A stretch of DNA of 64,000 bases from Oceanibacterium hippocampi (GTDB taxonomy: Bacteria; Pseudomonadota; Alphaproteobacteria; Sneathiellales; Sneathiellaceae), in the NCBI RefSeq assembly GCF_900172325.1, contig NZ_FWFR01000001.1:2000335-2064334 (forward strand). Direction: 5' to 3'. The notes beneath the pieces were generated by a model, which saw only the letters and a list, made by a program, of their open reading frames with translations, was not told where the DNA came from and did no database searches. The position numbers and the translations under genes were made by a program. Each line of letters begins with the position of its first letter. Position 1 is the first letter of the stretch. Below are positions 17,505 through 25,382 of this stretch, in pieces.

Positions 17505-18701
17505 ATGAAGCGCTATGCCAATCAGTGCGTGATCCTGTTCGGCGGCATCGCCCACAGCTACGCCCATCTCTTCACCCTCCTGTTCGCCACCGTCGTGCTG
17601 GGGATGGAGGGGATGTGGGGGCTGAGCTATGCCGAGCTGTTCGCGCTCGCGGTGCCGGCGACGGTGATGTTCGGGGTCGGCGCGCTGCCGGCCGGCTGGA
17701 TCGCCGACCGCTGGAGCGCGACCGGCATGATCGTCGTCTTCTTTCTCGGCATTGGCGCCTCGGCGGTCATCGTCGGCCTCGCCGACAGCCCGTTCCAGGT
17801 CGCGGCCGGGCTGACCCTGCTTGGCACCTTCGCCTCGATCTATCACCCGGTCGGGATTCCCTGGCTGGTCGCCCATGCGGCGAATCCGGGCCGCGCGCTC
17901 GGGATTTCCGGGGTCTTCGGCTCGCTCGGGACGGCCGGCGCGGCGCTGGTCGCCGGCTTCCTCGTCGCCCATGGCGGCTGGCGCATCGCCTTCCTGGTCC
18001 CGGGCGCCGTGGCGCTCGGCTCCGGCGTGCTGTTCCTGCTCGCCGACCGCTCCGGCTGGTTCGACGCGACCCGGCATGCGGCAGCGTCCTCCGCGCCGGT
18101 CTCGAAGGGCGATACGCGGCGCGTCTTCGCCGTGCTTGCGGTCACCGTGCTCTGTTCCGGGCTAATCTTCCAGTCGACAGCCTTCGCGCTGCCGAAGATC
18201 TTCGAGGAGCGGCTGAGCGATTTCGTCAACGGCAACGTGCTCGGGATCGGCGGTCTCGTCACCGCCTGCTATCTTCTGAGCGCGCTCACCCAGATCATCG
18301 GCGGCGAACTGGCCGACCGCTACTCGCTGCGCAGCATCTACTGGTCGGTGCAACTCCTCCAGCTGCCGGTGATCGCGGTCGCCTTCATGCTGCACAATCC
18401 GGCGCTGGTCGCGGTCGCGGCGCTGATGATCGGTTTCAACGTCGCCGGCCAGCCGGCCGAGAACGCGCTGCTTGCCCGTCATACGCCGGAAGCCTGGCGG
18501 GGCAGGGCCTTCGGGGCCAAGTTCGTGCTGACGCTGGGCGTCAGCGCCCTCGGCGTGGCGCTGATCCCGGTGATCCATGCCATGACCGGGCGGCTCGACT
18601 ACCTGTTCATCGCACTGTTCGCCTTCGCGGCGATCGCCGCCCTGGCCGCCTATCGCCTGCCGCGCCCGGCCGCGATCCCCGCCGCGGTCCCGGCCGAATA
18701 G
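17505..18701 (+). CDS. MFS transporter
   Basis: A 398-residue permease with 12 hydrophobic segments. Loop 2-3 reads ALPAGWIADRWSATGMIV, the MFS signature form. Segment 5 has LGISGVFGSLGTAGAALVAGF. HSYAHLFTLLFATV at the N-terminus with a conserved His pair resembles the fosmidomycin-resistance (Fsr)-like branch, but the substrate is unassigned. It is a single gene 73 bases after the VOC gene. Confidence 0.85.
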   Translation: MKRYANQCVILFGGIAHSYAHLFTLLFATVVLGMEGMWGLSYAELFALAVPATVMFGVGALPAGWIADRWSATGMIVVFFLGIGASAVIVGLADSPFQVAAGLTLLGTFASIYHPVGIPWLVAHAANPGRALGISGVFGSLGTAGAALVAGFLVAHGGWRIAFLVPGAVALGSGVLFLLADRSGWFDATRHAAASSAPVSKGDTRRVFAVLAVTVLCSGLIFQSTAFALPKIFEERLSDFVNGNVLGIGGLVTACYLLSALTQIIGGELADRYSLRSIYWSVQLLQLPVIAVAFMLHNPALVAVAALMIGFNVAGQPAENALLARHTPEAWRGRAFGAKFVLTLGVSALGVALIPVIHAMTGRLDYLFIALFAFAAIAALAAYRLPRPAAIPAAVPAE

Positions 18702-18781
18702 GGTTCGCGCTTTTTCCGCGACGGATTCCCGGCCCGCCATCGTTGAAGTTCCTGTAGACCCCCTTCTGCAAGGAGACGACG

Positions 18782-19270
18782 ATGCACCCGAAAACACTTG
18801 CCCTAGTCCTCGCCGCGACCCTCGCGCTGCCGCTTGCCGCGACCTCCGCGATTGCCCATGGCCATATGGGCGGCCACAAGGGTGGGCACGGCTGGGCCAA
18901 GGCGGCGATGACCGCGGCGGATGCCGACAAGGACGGCAAGGTCACGCTCGAGGAAGCCAAGGCGCTCGGCGCCGAGCGCTTCAAGGCCGCCGACGCGGAC
19001 GGCGACGGCAACATGACGCCGGAGGAATTCGCCAATTATGTCGAGCAGCGCCGGGCCGAACGCATGAAGCGGCATTTCGATCGCCAGGACCTGAACGGCG
19101 ACGGCGTGATCTCCGAAAGCGAGTTCGCCGACCTCGCGACCATGCGCTTCGGCCGCATGGACCGGAACCGCGACGGCGTGCTGAGTGCCGAGGATGCCCG
19201 TCGGCACGGCATGAAGAACATGAAGGAGATGCACGAGAAGCATCACCCGGACGACTCGAAGTCCGAATAG
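18782..19270 (+). CDS. Secreted EF-hand protein, four calcium-binding loops
   Basis: The product is 162 residues. A signal peptide (LALVLAATLALPLAATSAIAHG) is followed by a His/Gly-rich stretch (HGHMGGHKGGHGW). Four EF-hand loops follow: DADKDGKVTLEE, DADGDGNMTPEE, DLNGDGVISESE and DRNRDGVLSAED, all with the D-x-[DN]-x-D-G pattern and a terminal Glu or Asp. It should bind calcium in the periplasm, and the His-rich segment may bind other metals. It sits 25 bases before an ECF sigma gene and probably belongs to the same unit. Confidence 0.92.
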   Translation: MHPKTLALVLAATLALPLAATSAIAHGHMGGHKGGHGWAKAAMTAADADKDGKVTLEEAKALGAERFKAADADGDGNMTPEEFANYVEQRRAERMKRHFDRQDLNGDGVISESEFADLATMRFGRMDRNRDGVLSAEDARRHGMKNMKEMHEKHHPDDSKSE

Positions 19271-19295
19271 GCCGCCCTGTTTTCCCGTTGCCCGC

Positions 19296-20003
19296 ATGTC
19301 AGGTTATGCCGACAGGATGGACGCGCTAGAATCCGCCGCGATGGCGGACCGACAGCCCGAGGATCCCGGAACGCGGGAAAGCGACGACGCGAGAGCGAGC
19401 GACGCGGCGCTGATGCGCCGTGTCGCCGCCGGCGATCAGGCGGCCTCGCGTGCCCTCGTCATGGCCGAGCTGCCGCGCATTCATGCCCTGGCGACACGCC
19501 TGCTGGGCGACAGCCACGAGGCCGAGGATGTCAGCCAGGAAGCCTTCCTGAGGCTCTGGAAACAGGCGGCGGACTGGCGGCCGGAGGCCCGTGTCGGGAC
19601 ATGGCTTTACCGGGTGGCACGCAATCTCTGCGTCGACCGGATGCGGCGGCGGGGCAGCGAGGCGGCCCGGCCCGGTGACGACGACGGCACGCTTGAACGG
19701 CTTGCCGATCCGGCGCCGGACCCGGCCGAACGCTATCGCCAGGGCGAACTCGGCCGCGAGATCGATGCCGCGCTCGGCCGGCTCCCGGAACGTCAGGCAA
19801 GCGCGATGCATCTGGTACATTATCTCGAGTTCGGCAATATCGAGGCGGCGAAGGCGATGCAGGTCAGCGTCGAGGCATTGGAATCGCTGCTCTCGCGGGC
19901 CCGGCGAACGCTTCGGGACAGGCTCGGCCATCTGCGTGACGAGTTCGGTCCGGACCGGGACCGGGAAGGCCGCGAGGGCGGACGCAAAGGAGACAGGACA
20001 TGA
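19296..20003 (+). CDS. ECF-type RNA polymerase sigma factor
   Basis: The product is 235 residues. Region 2 is LPRIHALATRLLGDSHEAEDVSQEAFLRLWKQAADW, followed by RVGTWLYRVARNLCVDRMRRR. Region 4 is IDAALGRLPERQASAMHLVHYLEFGNIEAAKAMQVSVEALESLLSRARRTLRDRL. The N-terminal 35 residues before region 2 are acidic and vary in the family. The gene order of EF-hand protein, sigma, one-TM protein and periplasmic metal-sensor-like protein resembles CnrYXH-type surface signalling. Its stop overlaps the next start by four bases. Confidence 0.93.
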   Translation: MSGYADRMDALESAAMADRQPEDPGTRESDDARASDAALMRRVAAGDQAASRALVMAELPRIHALATRLLGDSHEAEDVSQEAFLRLWKQAADWRPEARVGTWLYRVARNLCVDRMRRRGSEAARPGDDDGTLERLADPAPDPAERYRQGELGREIDAALGRLPERQASAMHLVHYLEFGNIEAAKAMQVSVEALESLLSRARRTLRDRLGHLRDEFGPDRDREGREGGRKGDRT

Positions 20004-20482
20004 CCGACAGGAGCGGCAGCGACGATTCCGCCATGGCGGCCGGACAACTCCGGCGCGTGATCGAGCTGCTGGACGCCTATGGTGCCGATCCGGCCCGCTG
20101 GCCGGCTGCCGAGCGCGGCCTGGCCCGCCTGCTGGAGTCCGGCCAGCCGACCGTGGAGGCTCATCGCGCGGCGGCGGCACGTCTCGACCGTCGACTCGAC
20201 GAGGCGGCATTCTTCGCGCCTGGTCCGGCCCCGTCAGCCGCGCTCTACGGTGCCGTTCTGGCGCGTGCGCCGGGGGCCCGGTTCGGCACCCGTCTGGCGG
20301 CGCTGTGGCCCTTCGGTCCGATCTGGCGACCGGCCGCGGGCCTGCTCATGGCGGCACTGCTCGGCCTCACGATCGGCGTTGCCAGTCCGCCGGCGAGCGA
20401 CGAAGGCGTCGTCTATGTCACGGCCGCCGCCGATCTCGAGACCCTGGCCTATGGCGGGCTTGCTTCGTGGGAGGATAACTGA
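20000..20482 (+). CDS. Single-TM protein, candidate anti-sigma factor
   Basis: The product is 160 residues and matches no family I can name. The N-terminal cytosolic half is helical and has LRRVIELLDAYGADPARWPAAERG, a pattern I associate with proteins next to ECF sigma genes. One membrane helix is predicted around residues 113-132 (WRPAAGLLMAALLGLTIGVA), followed by a short periplasmic tail. This topology and its position between the sigma factor (4-base overlap) and the periplasmic sensor (1-base overlap) support an anti-sigma role by inference only. Confidence 0.65.
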   Translation: MTDRSGSDDSAMAAGQLRRVIELLDAYGADPARWPAAERGLARLLESGQPTVEAHRAAAARLDRRLDEAAFFAPGPAPSAALYGAVLARAPGARFGTRLAALWPFGPIWRPAAGLLMAALLGLTIGVASPPASDEGVVYVTAAADLETLAYGGLASWEDN

Positions 20483-20946
20483 TGCCCGGTCCGAAGACCC
20501 GCTACCTGGCAGTGGCCCTGGTGCTCTCGGTTGCCGTCAACCTGCTGCTCGGCGGCCTCGCGGCCGGTCACTGGCTGCGGGCCCACGACCATGGCGACCG
20601 GCACCGCGGCGGGCCGCATTTCCTGGAACGGCTGGAAAGCAAGCTGGACGGGAAGGATCGGCAGGCGCTCGACAGGCTGCAGGCGGTGCGCGATCCGGTC
20701 GTCGATGAACGGATCGATGCCCTGCGCGCGGCGCGGCGCGATTTCCAGGCGGCCCTTGCCGCCGAGCCCTTCGACCGGGCGACGGTCGCCGCCGCGCAGG
20801 CAGAGATGCGCGCACGATCGCTGGCCGCCCAGCAGGCGATCCACGAAACCATGCTCGACGTCATGGAGGTGCTCAGTCCGGAAGGACGCGAGCTCTATCG
20901 TGAAACAATGACGCGGCCGCGCCGGCATGGCGGGCCGCGTCCCTGA
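20482..20946 (+). CDS. Periplasmic heavy-metal-sensor-like protein (CnrX/Spy-like fold)
   Basis: The product is 154 residues. An N-terminal membrane anchor (YLAVALVLSVAVNLLLGGLAAGHW) is followed by a His/Asp-rich stretch (HDHGDRHRGGPH) and then long helices typical of the Metal_resist/CnrX group: FLERLESKLDGKDRQALDRLQAVRDPV, ALRAARRDFQAALAAEPFDRATVAAA and VMEVLSPEGRELYRE. In CnrYXH this type of protein senses nickel or cobalt and passes the signal to the membrane anti-sigma factor. Here the metal is unknown. It ends the four-gene set. Confidence 0.8.
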   Translation: MPGPKTRYLAVALVLSVAVNLLLGGLAAGHWLRAHDHGDRHRGGPHFLERLESKLDGKDRQALDRLQAVRDPVVDERIDALRAARRDFQAALAAEPFDRATVAAAQAEMRARSLAAQQAIHETMLDVMEVLSPEGRELYRETMTRPRRHGGPRP

Positions 20947-20970
20947 TCGACCGGTTCGGTCGTCGTCCCG

Positions 20971-22257
20971 TCAGGTCTTCGCGAGTGCCTGGTCGAGATC
21001 GGCGATGATGTCGTCGACCGCTTCCAGCCCGATCGAGAGCCGGACCACGTCCGGCCCGGCGCCGGCGGCGGCGAGCTGCTCCTCGGAAAGCTGCCGATGG
21101 GTGGTCGAGGCGGGGTGGATGATCAGGCTCCGCACGTCGCCGATATTGGCGAGATGAGAGAACAGCTCGACATTCTCGACCAGCTTCACGCCGGCCTCGT
21201 AGCCGCCCTTGACGCCGAAGGTGAAGACCGCCCCGGCGCCGCGCGGCAGGTACTGTCTGGCCAGCTTGTTGTAACGATCGCCCGGCAGGCCGGCATAGTT
21301 GACCCAGGCGACCTTGTCATGGCCGGCGAGGTGCTTCGCCACCGTCAGGGCATTGCTGCAATGCCGGTCCATGCGCAGGCTCAGCGTCTCGATCCCGTTC
21401 AGGATCAGGAAGGCGTTGAAGGGCGACAGCGCCGGGCCGAGGTCACGCAGGCTGAGCGCGCGGGCGGCGATGCCGAAGGCCATGTCGCCGAAGGTCTCGT
21501 GAAAGACCATGCCGTGATAGGCCGGGCTCGGCTTCGAGATGGCCGGGAACTTGTCGGAAGCCGACCAGTCGAAGCGGCCGGCCTCGACGATTATGCCGCC
21601 GATCGTGGTGCCGTTGCCGCACAGGAACTTGGTCAGCGAATGGACGACGATATCGGCGCCGTGATCGATCGGCCGGCACAGGTAGGGGGTCGCCAGCGTG
21701 TTGTCGACGATCAGCGGGACGCCGCCGCCGTGGGCGACCGCGGCGATCGCGGCGATGTCGGAGACCACGCCGCCCGGATTGGCCAGGCTCTCGATGAACA
21801 CCGCCCGCGTGCGGTCGGTGAGCGCCTTGCGGATATTCTCGGGATCGTCCACGTCGACGAAGGTGACCTTCCAGCCGAATTTCCGGAACGAGACCGAAAG
21901 CTGCGTGATCGAGCCGCCGTAGAGCCGGTTGGAGGCGATGATCTCGTCGCCCGGTTCCATCAGCACGTGGAACGCGACCATCTGCGCGGCGTGGCCCGAG
22001 GCGACGGCGAGCGCGGTGCGGCCGCCTTCGAGAGCGGCGAGCCGTTCCTCCAGCACCGCGTTGGTCGGGTTGGTCAGGCGGGAATAGATGTTCCCGAATT
22101 CCTGCAGGTTGAAGAGCGAGGCGGCGTGATCGACGTCGTCGAAGACGAAGGACGCGGTCTGGTAAATCGGCGTCGCCCGCGAACCCGTCGTCGGGTCGGG
22201 CGCCGCGCCCGCATGAATGGCCAGTGTGTCGAAGCCTGGTGCCTTGTCCGCGCTCAT
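20971..22257 (-). CDS. metY: O-acetylhomoserine sulfhydrylase (aminocarboxypropyltransferase)
   Basis: This PLP enzyme makes homocysteine from O-acetylhomoserine and sulfide. The product is 428 residues, the usual MetY length. Motifs are FDTLAIHAGAAPDPTTGSRATPIYQTASFVF, IYSRLTNPTNAVLEERLAALEGG, FIESLANPGG, VDNTLATPYLCRPIDHGADIVVHSLTK (the Lys binds PLP) and GNGTTIGGIIVE. The extra length and the GNGTTIGG form separate it from MetB/MetC. It overlaps the upstream CoA-binding gene by four bases. No SAM riboswitch-like leader is visible directly upstream, because the gene is internal to an operon. Confidence 0.95.
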   Translation of the reverse strand: MSADKAPGFDTLAIHAGAAPDPTTGSRATPIYQTASFVFDDVDHAASLFNLQEFGNIYSRLTNPTNAVLEERLAALEGGRTALAVASGHAAQMVAFHVLMEPGDEIIASNRLYGGSITQLSVSFRKFGWKVTFVDVDDPENIRKALTDRTRAVFIESLANPGGVVSDIAAIAAVAHGGGVPLIVDNTLATPYLCRPIDHGADIVVHSLTKFLCGNGTTIGGIIVEAGRFDWSASDKFPAISKPSPAYHGMVFHETFGDMAFGIAARALSLRDLGPALSPFNAFLILNGIETLSLRMDRHCSNALTVAKHLAGHDKVAWVNYAGLPGDRYNKLARQYLPRGAGAVFTFGVKGGYEAGVKLVENVELFSHLANIGDVRSLIIHPASTTHRQLSEEQLAAAGAGPDVVRLSIGLEAVDDIIADLDQALAKT

Positions 22258-22742
22258 CTTTCGATCCTTTTTCTTCGTTTGCTTGATATGACGTTGCTGT
22301 TGACCCCGAGCCAGCCGATCTCGCCGTTCAGGCGACCGAACTCGATTTTCGGGCAGCGGTTCATGACGACCTTCAGACCGGCAGCCTCGACGAGGCGCGC
22401 GGCCTCGTCATTGATGACGCCGAGCTGCATCCACAGGATCTTCGCGCCGATCCGGATCGCATCCTCGGCGATCGGCACCATGGCGTCGGAATTGCGAAAG
22501 CAATCGACCATGTCGACCGGCTCCGGGATGTCGCCAAGCGTGGCATAGACCGTCTCGCCCAGGATCTCGCCGCCGGCCTGTCCCGGATTGACTGGGATCA
22601 CCTTGTAGCCGCGCTTCTGCAGGTACTTCATGGCGAAATGGCTCGGCCGCTTCCAGTTGGCCGATGCGCCGACCATGGCGATCGTCCGTGTCGTGCCGAG
22701 AATGTCGCGGATATAGTCGTCCGCGTAGGATTCGTGATTCAT
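22254..22742 (-). CDS. CoA-binding domain protein
   Basis: The product is 162 residues with a single Rossmann-type CoA-binding domain like YccU. The N-terminal motif TRTIAMVGASANWKRPSHFAMKYLQKRGYKVIPVNPGQ is the nucleotide-binding loop, followed by GETVYATLGDIPEPVDMVDCFRN and ILWMQLGVINDEAARLVEAAGLKVVMNRCPKIE. The second half carries a conserved Cys. Such proteins often sit beside metY in alphaproteobacteria, and here it overlaps metY by four bases. The biochemical role is unknown. Confidence 0.92.
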   Translation of the reverse strand: MNHESYADDYIRDILGTTRTIAMVGASANWKRPSHFAMKYLQKRGYKVIPVNPGQAGGEILGETVYATLGDIPEPVDMVDCFRNSDAMVPIAEDAIRIGAKILWMQLGVINDEAARLVEAAGLKVVMNRCPKIEFGRLNGEIGWLGVNSNVISSKRRKRIER

Positions 22743-22752
22743 CGCAATGTCC

Positions 22753-23544
22753 TCAGCGGCCTTCCCAGCGGGGCGGGCGCTTCTCGAGAAAGGCCGAGAT
22801 CCCTTCGCCGGCGTCGCGTGCCAGCATGTTCCGGGTCATCACCTCGCTGGCATAGTCATAGGCGTCGCTGACGCCGAGTTCCAGCTGGCGATAGAAGGCT
22901 TCCTTGCCGATCTTGAGCGTGAGCGGCGATTTCTCCGCGATCTGCCGGGCAAGCGCCAGCGTCTCGTCTTCCAGCCTCGCGGCTTCGACGACCCGGTTGA
23001 CCAGGCCGAAGTCCCGCGCCGTGGCCGCGTCGATCATGTCGCCGGTCAGCAGCATTTCCATCGCCTGCTTGCGGCCGACATTGCGCGACAGCGCGACCAT
23101 CGGCGTCGAGCAGAACAGGCCGATATTGACGCCCGGCGTGGCGAAGCGCGCGTCCGCCGCGGCGACCGCGAGGTCGCAGCTCGCGACAAGCTGGCAACCC
23201 GCCGCCGTGGCCGTTCCCTGGACGCGGGCGATGACCGGCTTCGGATGGCGGAGCACCGCCAGCATCATGTCGCTGCATTGCCGGAACAGGGTCCGGTAGC
23301 CGTCGACCCCCTCGATGGCGCGGACCTCGGCGAGGTCGTGGCCGGCGGAGAAGGCGGTGCCGCTGGCGGCGATGACGACGACCCGGACGCTGTCGTCCGC
23401 TTCGAGGTCCCGCAGGGCGTCGTGGATTGCCGCGATCAGCGCGCCCGAAAGCGCATTTCTCTGGCGCGGGCGATTGAGCGTCAGGGTCGCGATGCCGTCG
23501 CGGTTGTCGCGCAGGAGGCTCTCTTCATTCTGGGCGGTCGGCAC
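22753..23544 (-). CDS. Enoyl-CoA hydratase/isomerase family protein
   Basis: The product is 263 residues from GTG 23544. An open frame reaches back to 23619 but adds residues unlike the family. The crotonase fold is clear: IATLTLNRPRQRNALSGALIAAI, then AFSAGHDLAEV and the oxyanion-hole region VQGTATAAGCQLVASCDLAVAAADARFATPGVNIGLFCS. The Ala/Gly loop has CQL in place of the more usual GGxxxA form. The catalytic Glu pair of true hydratases is not clearly present, since GVNIGLFCST replaces P E.xxG. It may therefore be an isomerase-like member. Probably the first gene of the unit with the CoA-binding protein and metY. Confidence 0.9.
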   Translation of the reverse strand: MPTAQNEESLLRDNRDGIATLTLNRPRQRNALSGALIAAIHDALRDLEADDSVRVVVIAASGTAFSAGHDLAEVRAIEGVDGYRTLFRQCSDMMLAVLRHPKPVIARVQGTATAAGCQLVASCDLAVAAADARFATPGVNIGLFCSTPMVALSRNVGRKQAMEMLLTGDMIDAATARDFGLVNRVVEAARLEDETLALARQIAEKSPLTLKIGKEAFYRQLELGVSDAYDYASEVMTRNMLARDAGEGISAFLEKRPPRWEGR

Positions 23545-23758
23545 GGCGGACCCTCTCGGCTGGTGGCGGCAGGGTTGCGCTCGGATCGCGAAATCGGCGG
23601 AGCGTCGCCCTGCGCGCAATATAGCGCCTGGCCGAAACCGATCAACGCCGCCGCCGCACAGCTTCCCGAACCGGTGAATCTGTAAATTATTGTAACAGTA
23701 CGCGTGGCTCGCTGCGGCAAGGGTCTTCTAACATACTGAAAAATATGGAACATTACTC
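23545..23758. other. Intergenic region upstream of the first PEP-CTERM gene
   Basis: The 306 bases between the hydratase and the first PEP-CTERM gene contain no credible gene. They are clearly more AT-rich than their surroundings from about 23680. An imperfect symmetric segment, CTGTAAATTATTGTAACAG at about 23674-23692, lies some 70 bases upstream of the sigma-54 promoter and could be an enhancer site for a response regulator. That is a guess from position. Confidence 0.4.
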
Positions 23759-23774
23759 TGGCACGGGACTTGCT
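23759..23774 (+). promoter_or_regulatory. Sigma-54 (-24/-12) promoter of first PEP-CTERM gene
   Basis: TGGCAC, five bases, then TTGCT, an exact match to the sigma-54 core TGGCAC-N5-TTGCW. It leaves a leader of about 65 bases before the ATG at 23851. The second paralog has the same element at the same distance, which makes chance unlikely. Confidence 0.85.
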
Positions 23775-23850
23775 AACGAGATGGGCGAGTAGTTCGGGTG
23801 CAGTTTGCCCCTCACGTTGAAACGAATTTTTCCCGTATTCGGAGAGTACA

Positions 23851-24456
23851 ATGAACTGGTTGAAATCTGGTCTCGCCGCCGCCGGCCTCGTCGCCGGTCT
23901 CGCCTTCGCCGGCACGGCCTCGGCCACGGTGAGCTTCGATCTCGCCGGCGCGCCTGCGTCCAGTGTGACGATCAGCAATCACAGCTGCATCGGTCTCGGC
24001 TGCACGACCCCGACCGCCTCGATCCTCGGCTCGCTCGACAGCCAGGTCTTCGATCTCGAGGTCGGCGAAAGCAAGTCCGTCAACTTCTTCGACATCTCGG
24101 TCGGTGGCTTCCTCTCGGCCGGCTCCTTTGACGTTGCCGCGACGCTCGCCTTCGATGCGCCTTCGGTCGCCGGCGGCGCCGGTTCCGGCAGCGGCGGCTA
24201 TGCGACGTTCCTCGGTGTCGTCTCTGGCGGTGTTCTGACCTGGGATACGCAGCCGGGCACGCTGACCGATGCCGACGGCAACATGTTCTCGGTGGTCTTC
24301 AGCAACATCCTCGAGGGTGGCCTGGGCAACACCGCGACCGTCAAGGCGACGATCAAGCTGCTCCAGGAAGCGGAAGTTCCGGAGCCGGCCGCGCTGGGCC
24401 TGCTTGGCCTCGGCCTGCTCGGTCTCGGCATCGCGCGTCGCCGCAAGGCCGCGTAA
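23851..24456 (+). CDS. PEP-CTERM sorting domain protein, copy 1
   Basis: A 201-residue exported protein. The signal peptide is GLAAAGLVAGLAFAGTASA. The mature part is rich in Gly, Ser, Ala and Thr and predicted beta-rich, with one Cys pair in HSCIGLGCT. The C-terminus is a complete exosortase sorting signal: VPEP at residues 176-179, a Leu/Gly transmembrane stretch and a basic tail ending RRRKAA. Such proteins are cleaved by exosortase and released to the surface or extracellular matrix. The exosortase genes are not in the window. Copy 2 follows at 24751 with near-identical ends. Confidence 0.93.
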   Translation: MNWLKSGLAAAGLVAGLAFAGTASATVSFDLAGAPASSVTISNHSCIGLGCTTPTASILGSLDSQVFDLEVGESKSVNFFDISVGGFLSAGSFDVAATLAFDAPSVAGGAGSGSGGYATFLGVVSGGVLTWDTQPGTLTDADGNMFSVVFSNILEGGLGNTATVKATIKLLQEAEVPEPAALGLLGLGLLGLGIARRRKAA

Positions 24457-24479
24457 CACAGCCGACATCGGTTGATGAG

Positions 24480-24545
24480 ACGGCGGCGCCCCTGGCGCCG
24501 CCGTTTTCGTTTCTGCCATGCGGCGCCCCTGGCGCCGCCGCTCTC
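24480..24545 (+). repeat. Hairpin pair after PEP-CTERM copy 1 (first one a terminator)
   Basis: Two copies of a GC hairpin with core GGCGCC-CCT-GGCGCC, at 24480-24507 and 24520-24541. The first has an 11-base stem (ACGGCGGCGCC) and ends in TTTTCG, a good rho-independent terminator 24 bases after the stop. The second lacks a T-run. The same unit, with the spacer TTTCTGCCATG, recurs after copy 2. Confidence 0.85.
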
Positions 24546-24657
24546 GTATTTCGACTTGAAGCGATCCACCCCGCGAGAATGTAAAGATTCCCAACAGTTT
24601 TACGGGACCTCGCAACCGCCATCGCGCCAAGTTGTTGATTTTCCACGCATCGAGTCT

Positions 24658-24673
24658 TGGCACGCAATTTGCT
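24658..24673 (+). promoter_or_regulatory. Sigma-54 (-24/-12) promoter of second PEP-CTERM gene
   Basis: TGGCAC, five bases, then TTGCT, identical in core to the element upstream of copy 1. There are 77 bases to the ATG at 24751, against 76 for copy 1. The bases in between differ markedly between the copies, so the promoter core has been retained selectively. Confidence 0.85.
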
Positions 24674-24750
24674 GATATTCAGGGCATGAGGTGGCGAGCG
24701 CATCGCCCTTCGACCGAATTCTGAACCGATTTATTGTCAGGGAGAATGTC

Positions 24751-25359
24751 ATGAACTGGATGAAAACTGGCCTCGCCACCGCCGGCCTCGTCGCCGGCCT
24801 CGCCTTCGCCGGAACGGCTTCCGCCACGGTAAGCTTCGATCTCGCCGGCGCGCCCGCGTCCAGTGTCACCATCAGCAATCACAGCTGCATCGGTCTCGGC
24901 TGCACCGCGCCGACCGCCTCGATCCTCGCCTCGCTCGACAGCGAAGTCTTCGATCTGGAAGTCGGCGATAGCAAGACCGTCAACTTCTTCAAGATCTCCG
25001 TTTCCGGCTTCCTTACCGGCGGAACCGCCGACATCGCGGCCACCCTTGCCTTCGACGCGCCGACCGGTACCGGCGGCGCCACCGGCTCGGGCAACGGCTC
25101 CTACGCGACCTTCCTGGGTCTGATCTCGGGCGGCACCGTGACCTGGACGACCCAGCCGGGCACGCTGACCGACTCCGACGGCAATTCCTTCTCGGTGGTC
25201 TTCAGCAACATCCTCGAGGGTGGCCTGGGCAACAGCACCAAGGTCAAGGCGACGATCACCCTGCTTGAGGAAGCGGAAGTTCCGGAGCCGGCCGCGCTCG
25301 GCCTGCTCGGCCTCGGCCTGCTCGGTCTCGGCATCGCGCGTCGCCGCAAGGCCGCGTAA
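24751..25359 (+). CDS. PEP-CTERM sorting domain protein, copy 2
   Basis: The product is 202 residues from ATG 24751, behind AGGGAGAATGTC. An open frame reaches 24691 but would destroy the signal peptide. It is a clear duplicate of copy 1: the signal peptide, the SFDLAGAPASSVTISNHSCIGLGCT block and the C-terminal VPEP (177-180) plus Leu/Gly helix and basic tail are nearly identical. The middle, about residues 75-125 with Thr-Gly-Gly-rich linkers, has diverged. Ligand and function are unknown; the family is known from exopolysaccharide and floc-forming bacteria. It carries its own sigma-54 promoter and terminator. Confidence 0.93.
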   Translation: MNWMKTGLATAGLVAGLAFAGTASATVSFDLAGAPASSVTISNHSCIGLGCTAPTASILASLDSEVFDLEVGDSKTVNFFKISVSGFLTGGTADIAATLAFDAPTGTGGATGSGNGSYATFLGLISGGTVTWTTQPGTLTDSDGNSFSVVFSNILEGGLGNSTKVKATITLLEEAEVPEPAALGLLGLGLLGLGIARRRKAA

Positions 25360-25382
25360 CACAGCCGACATCGGTTACGGAG

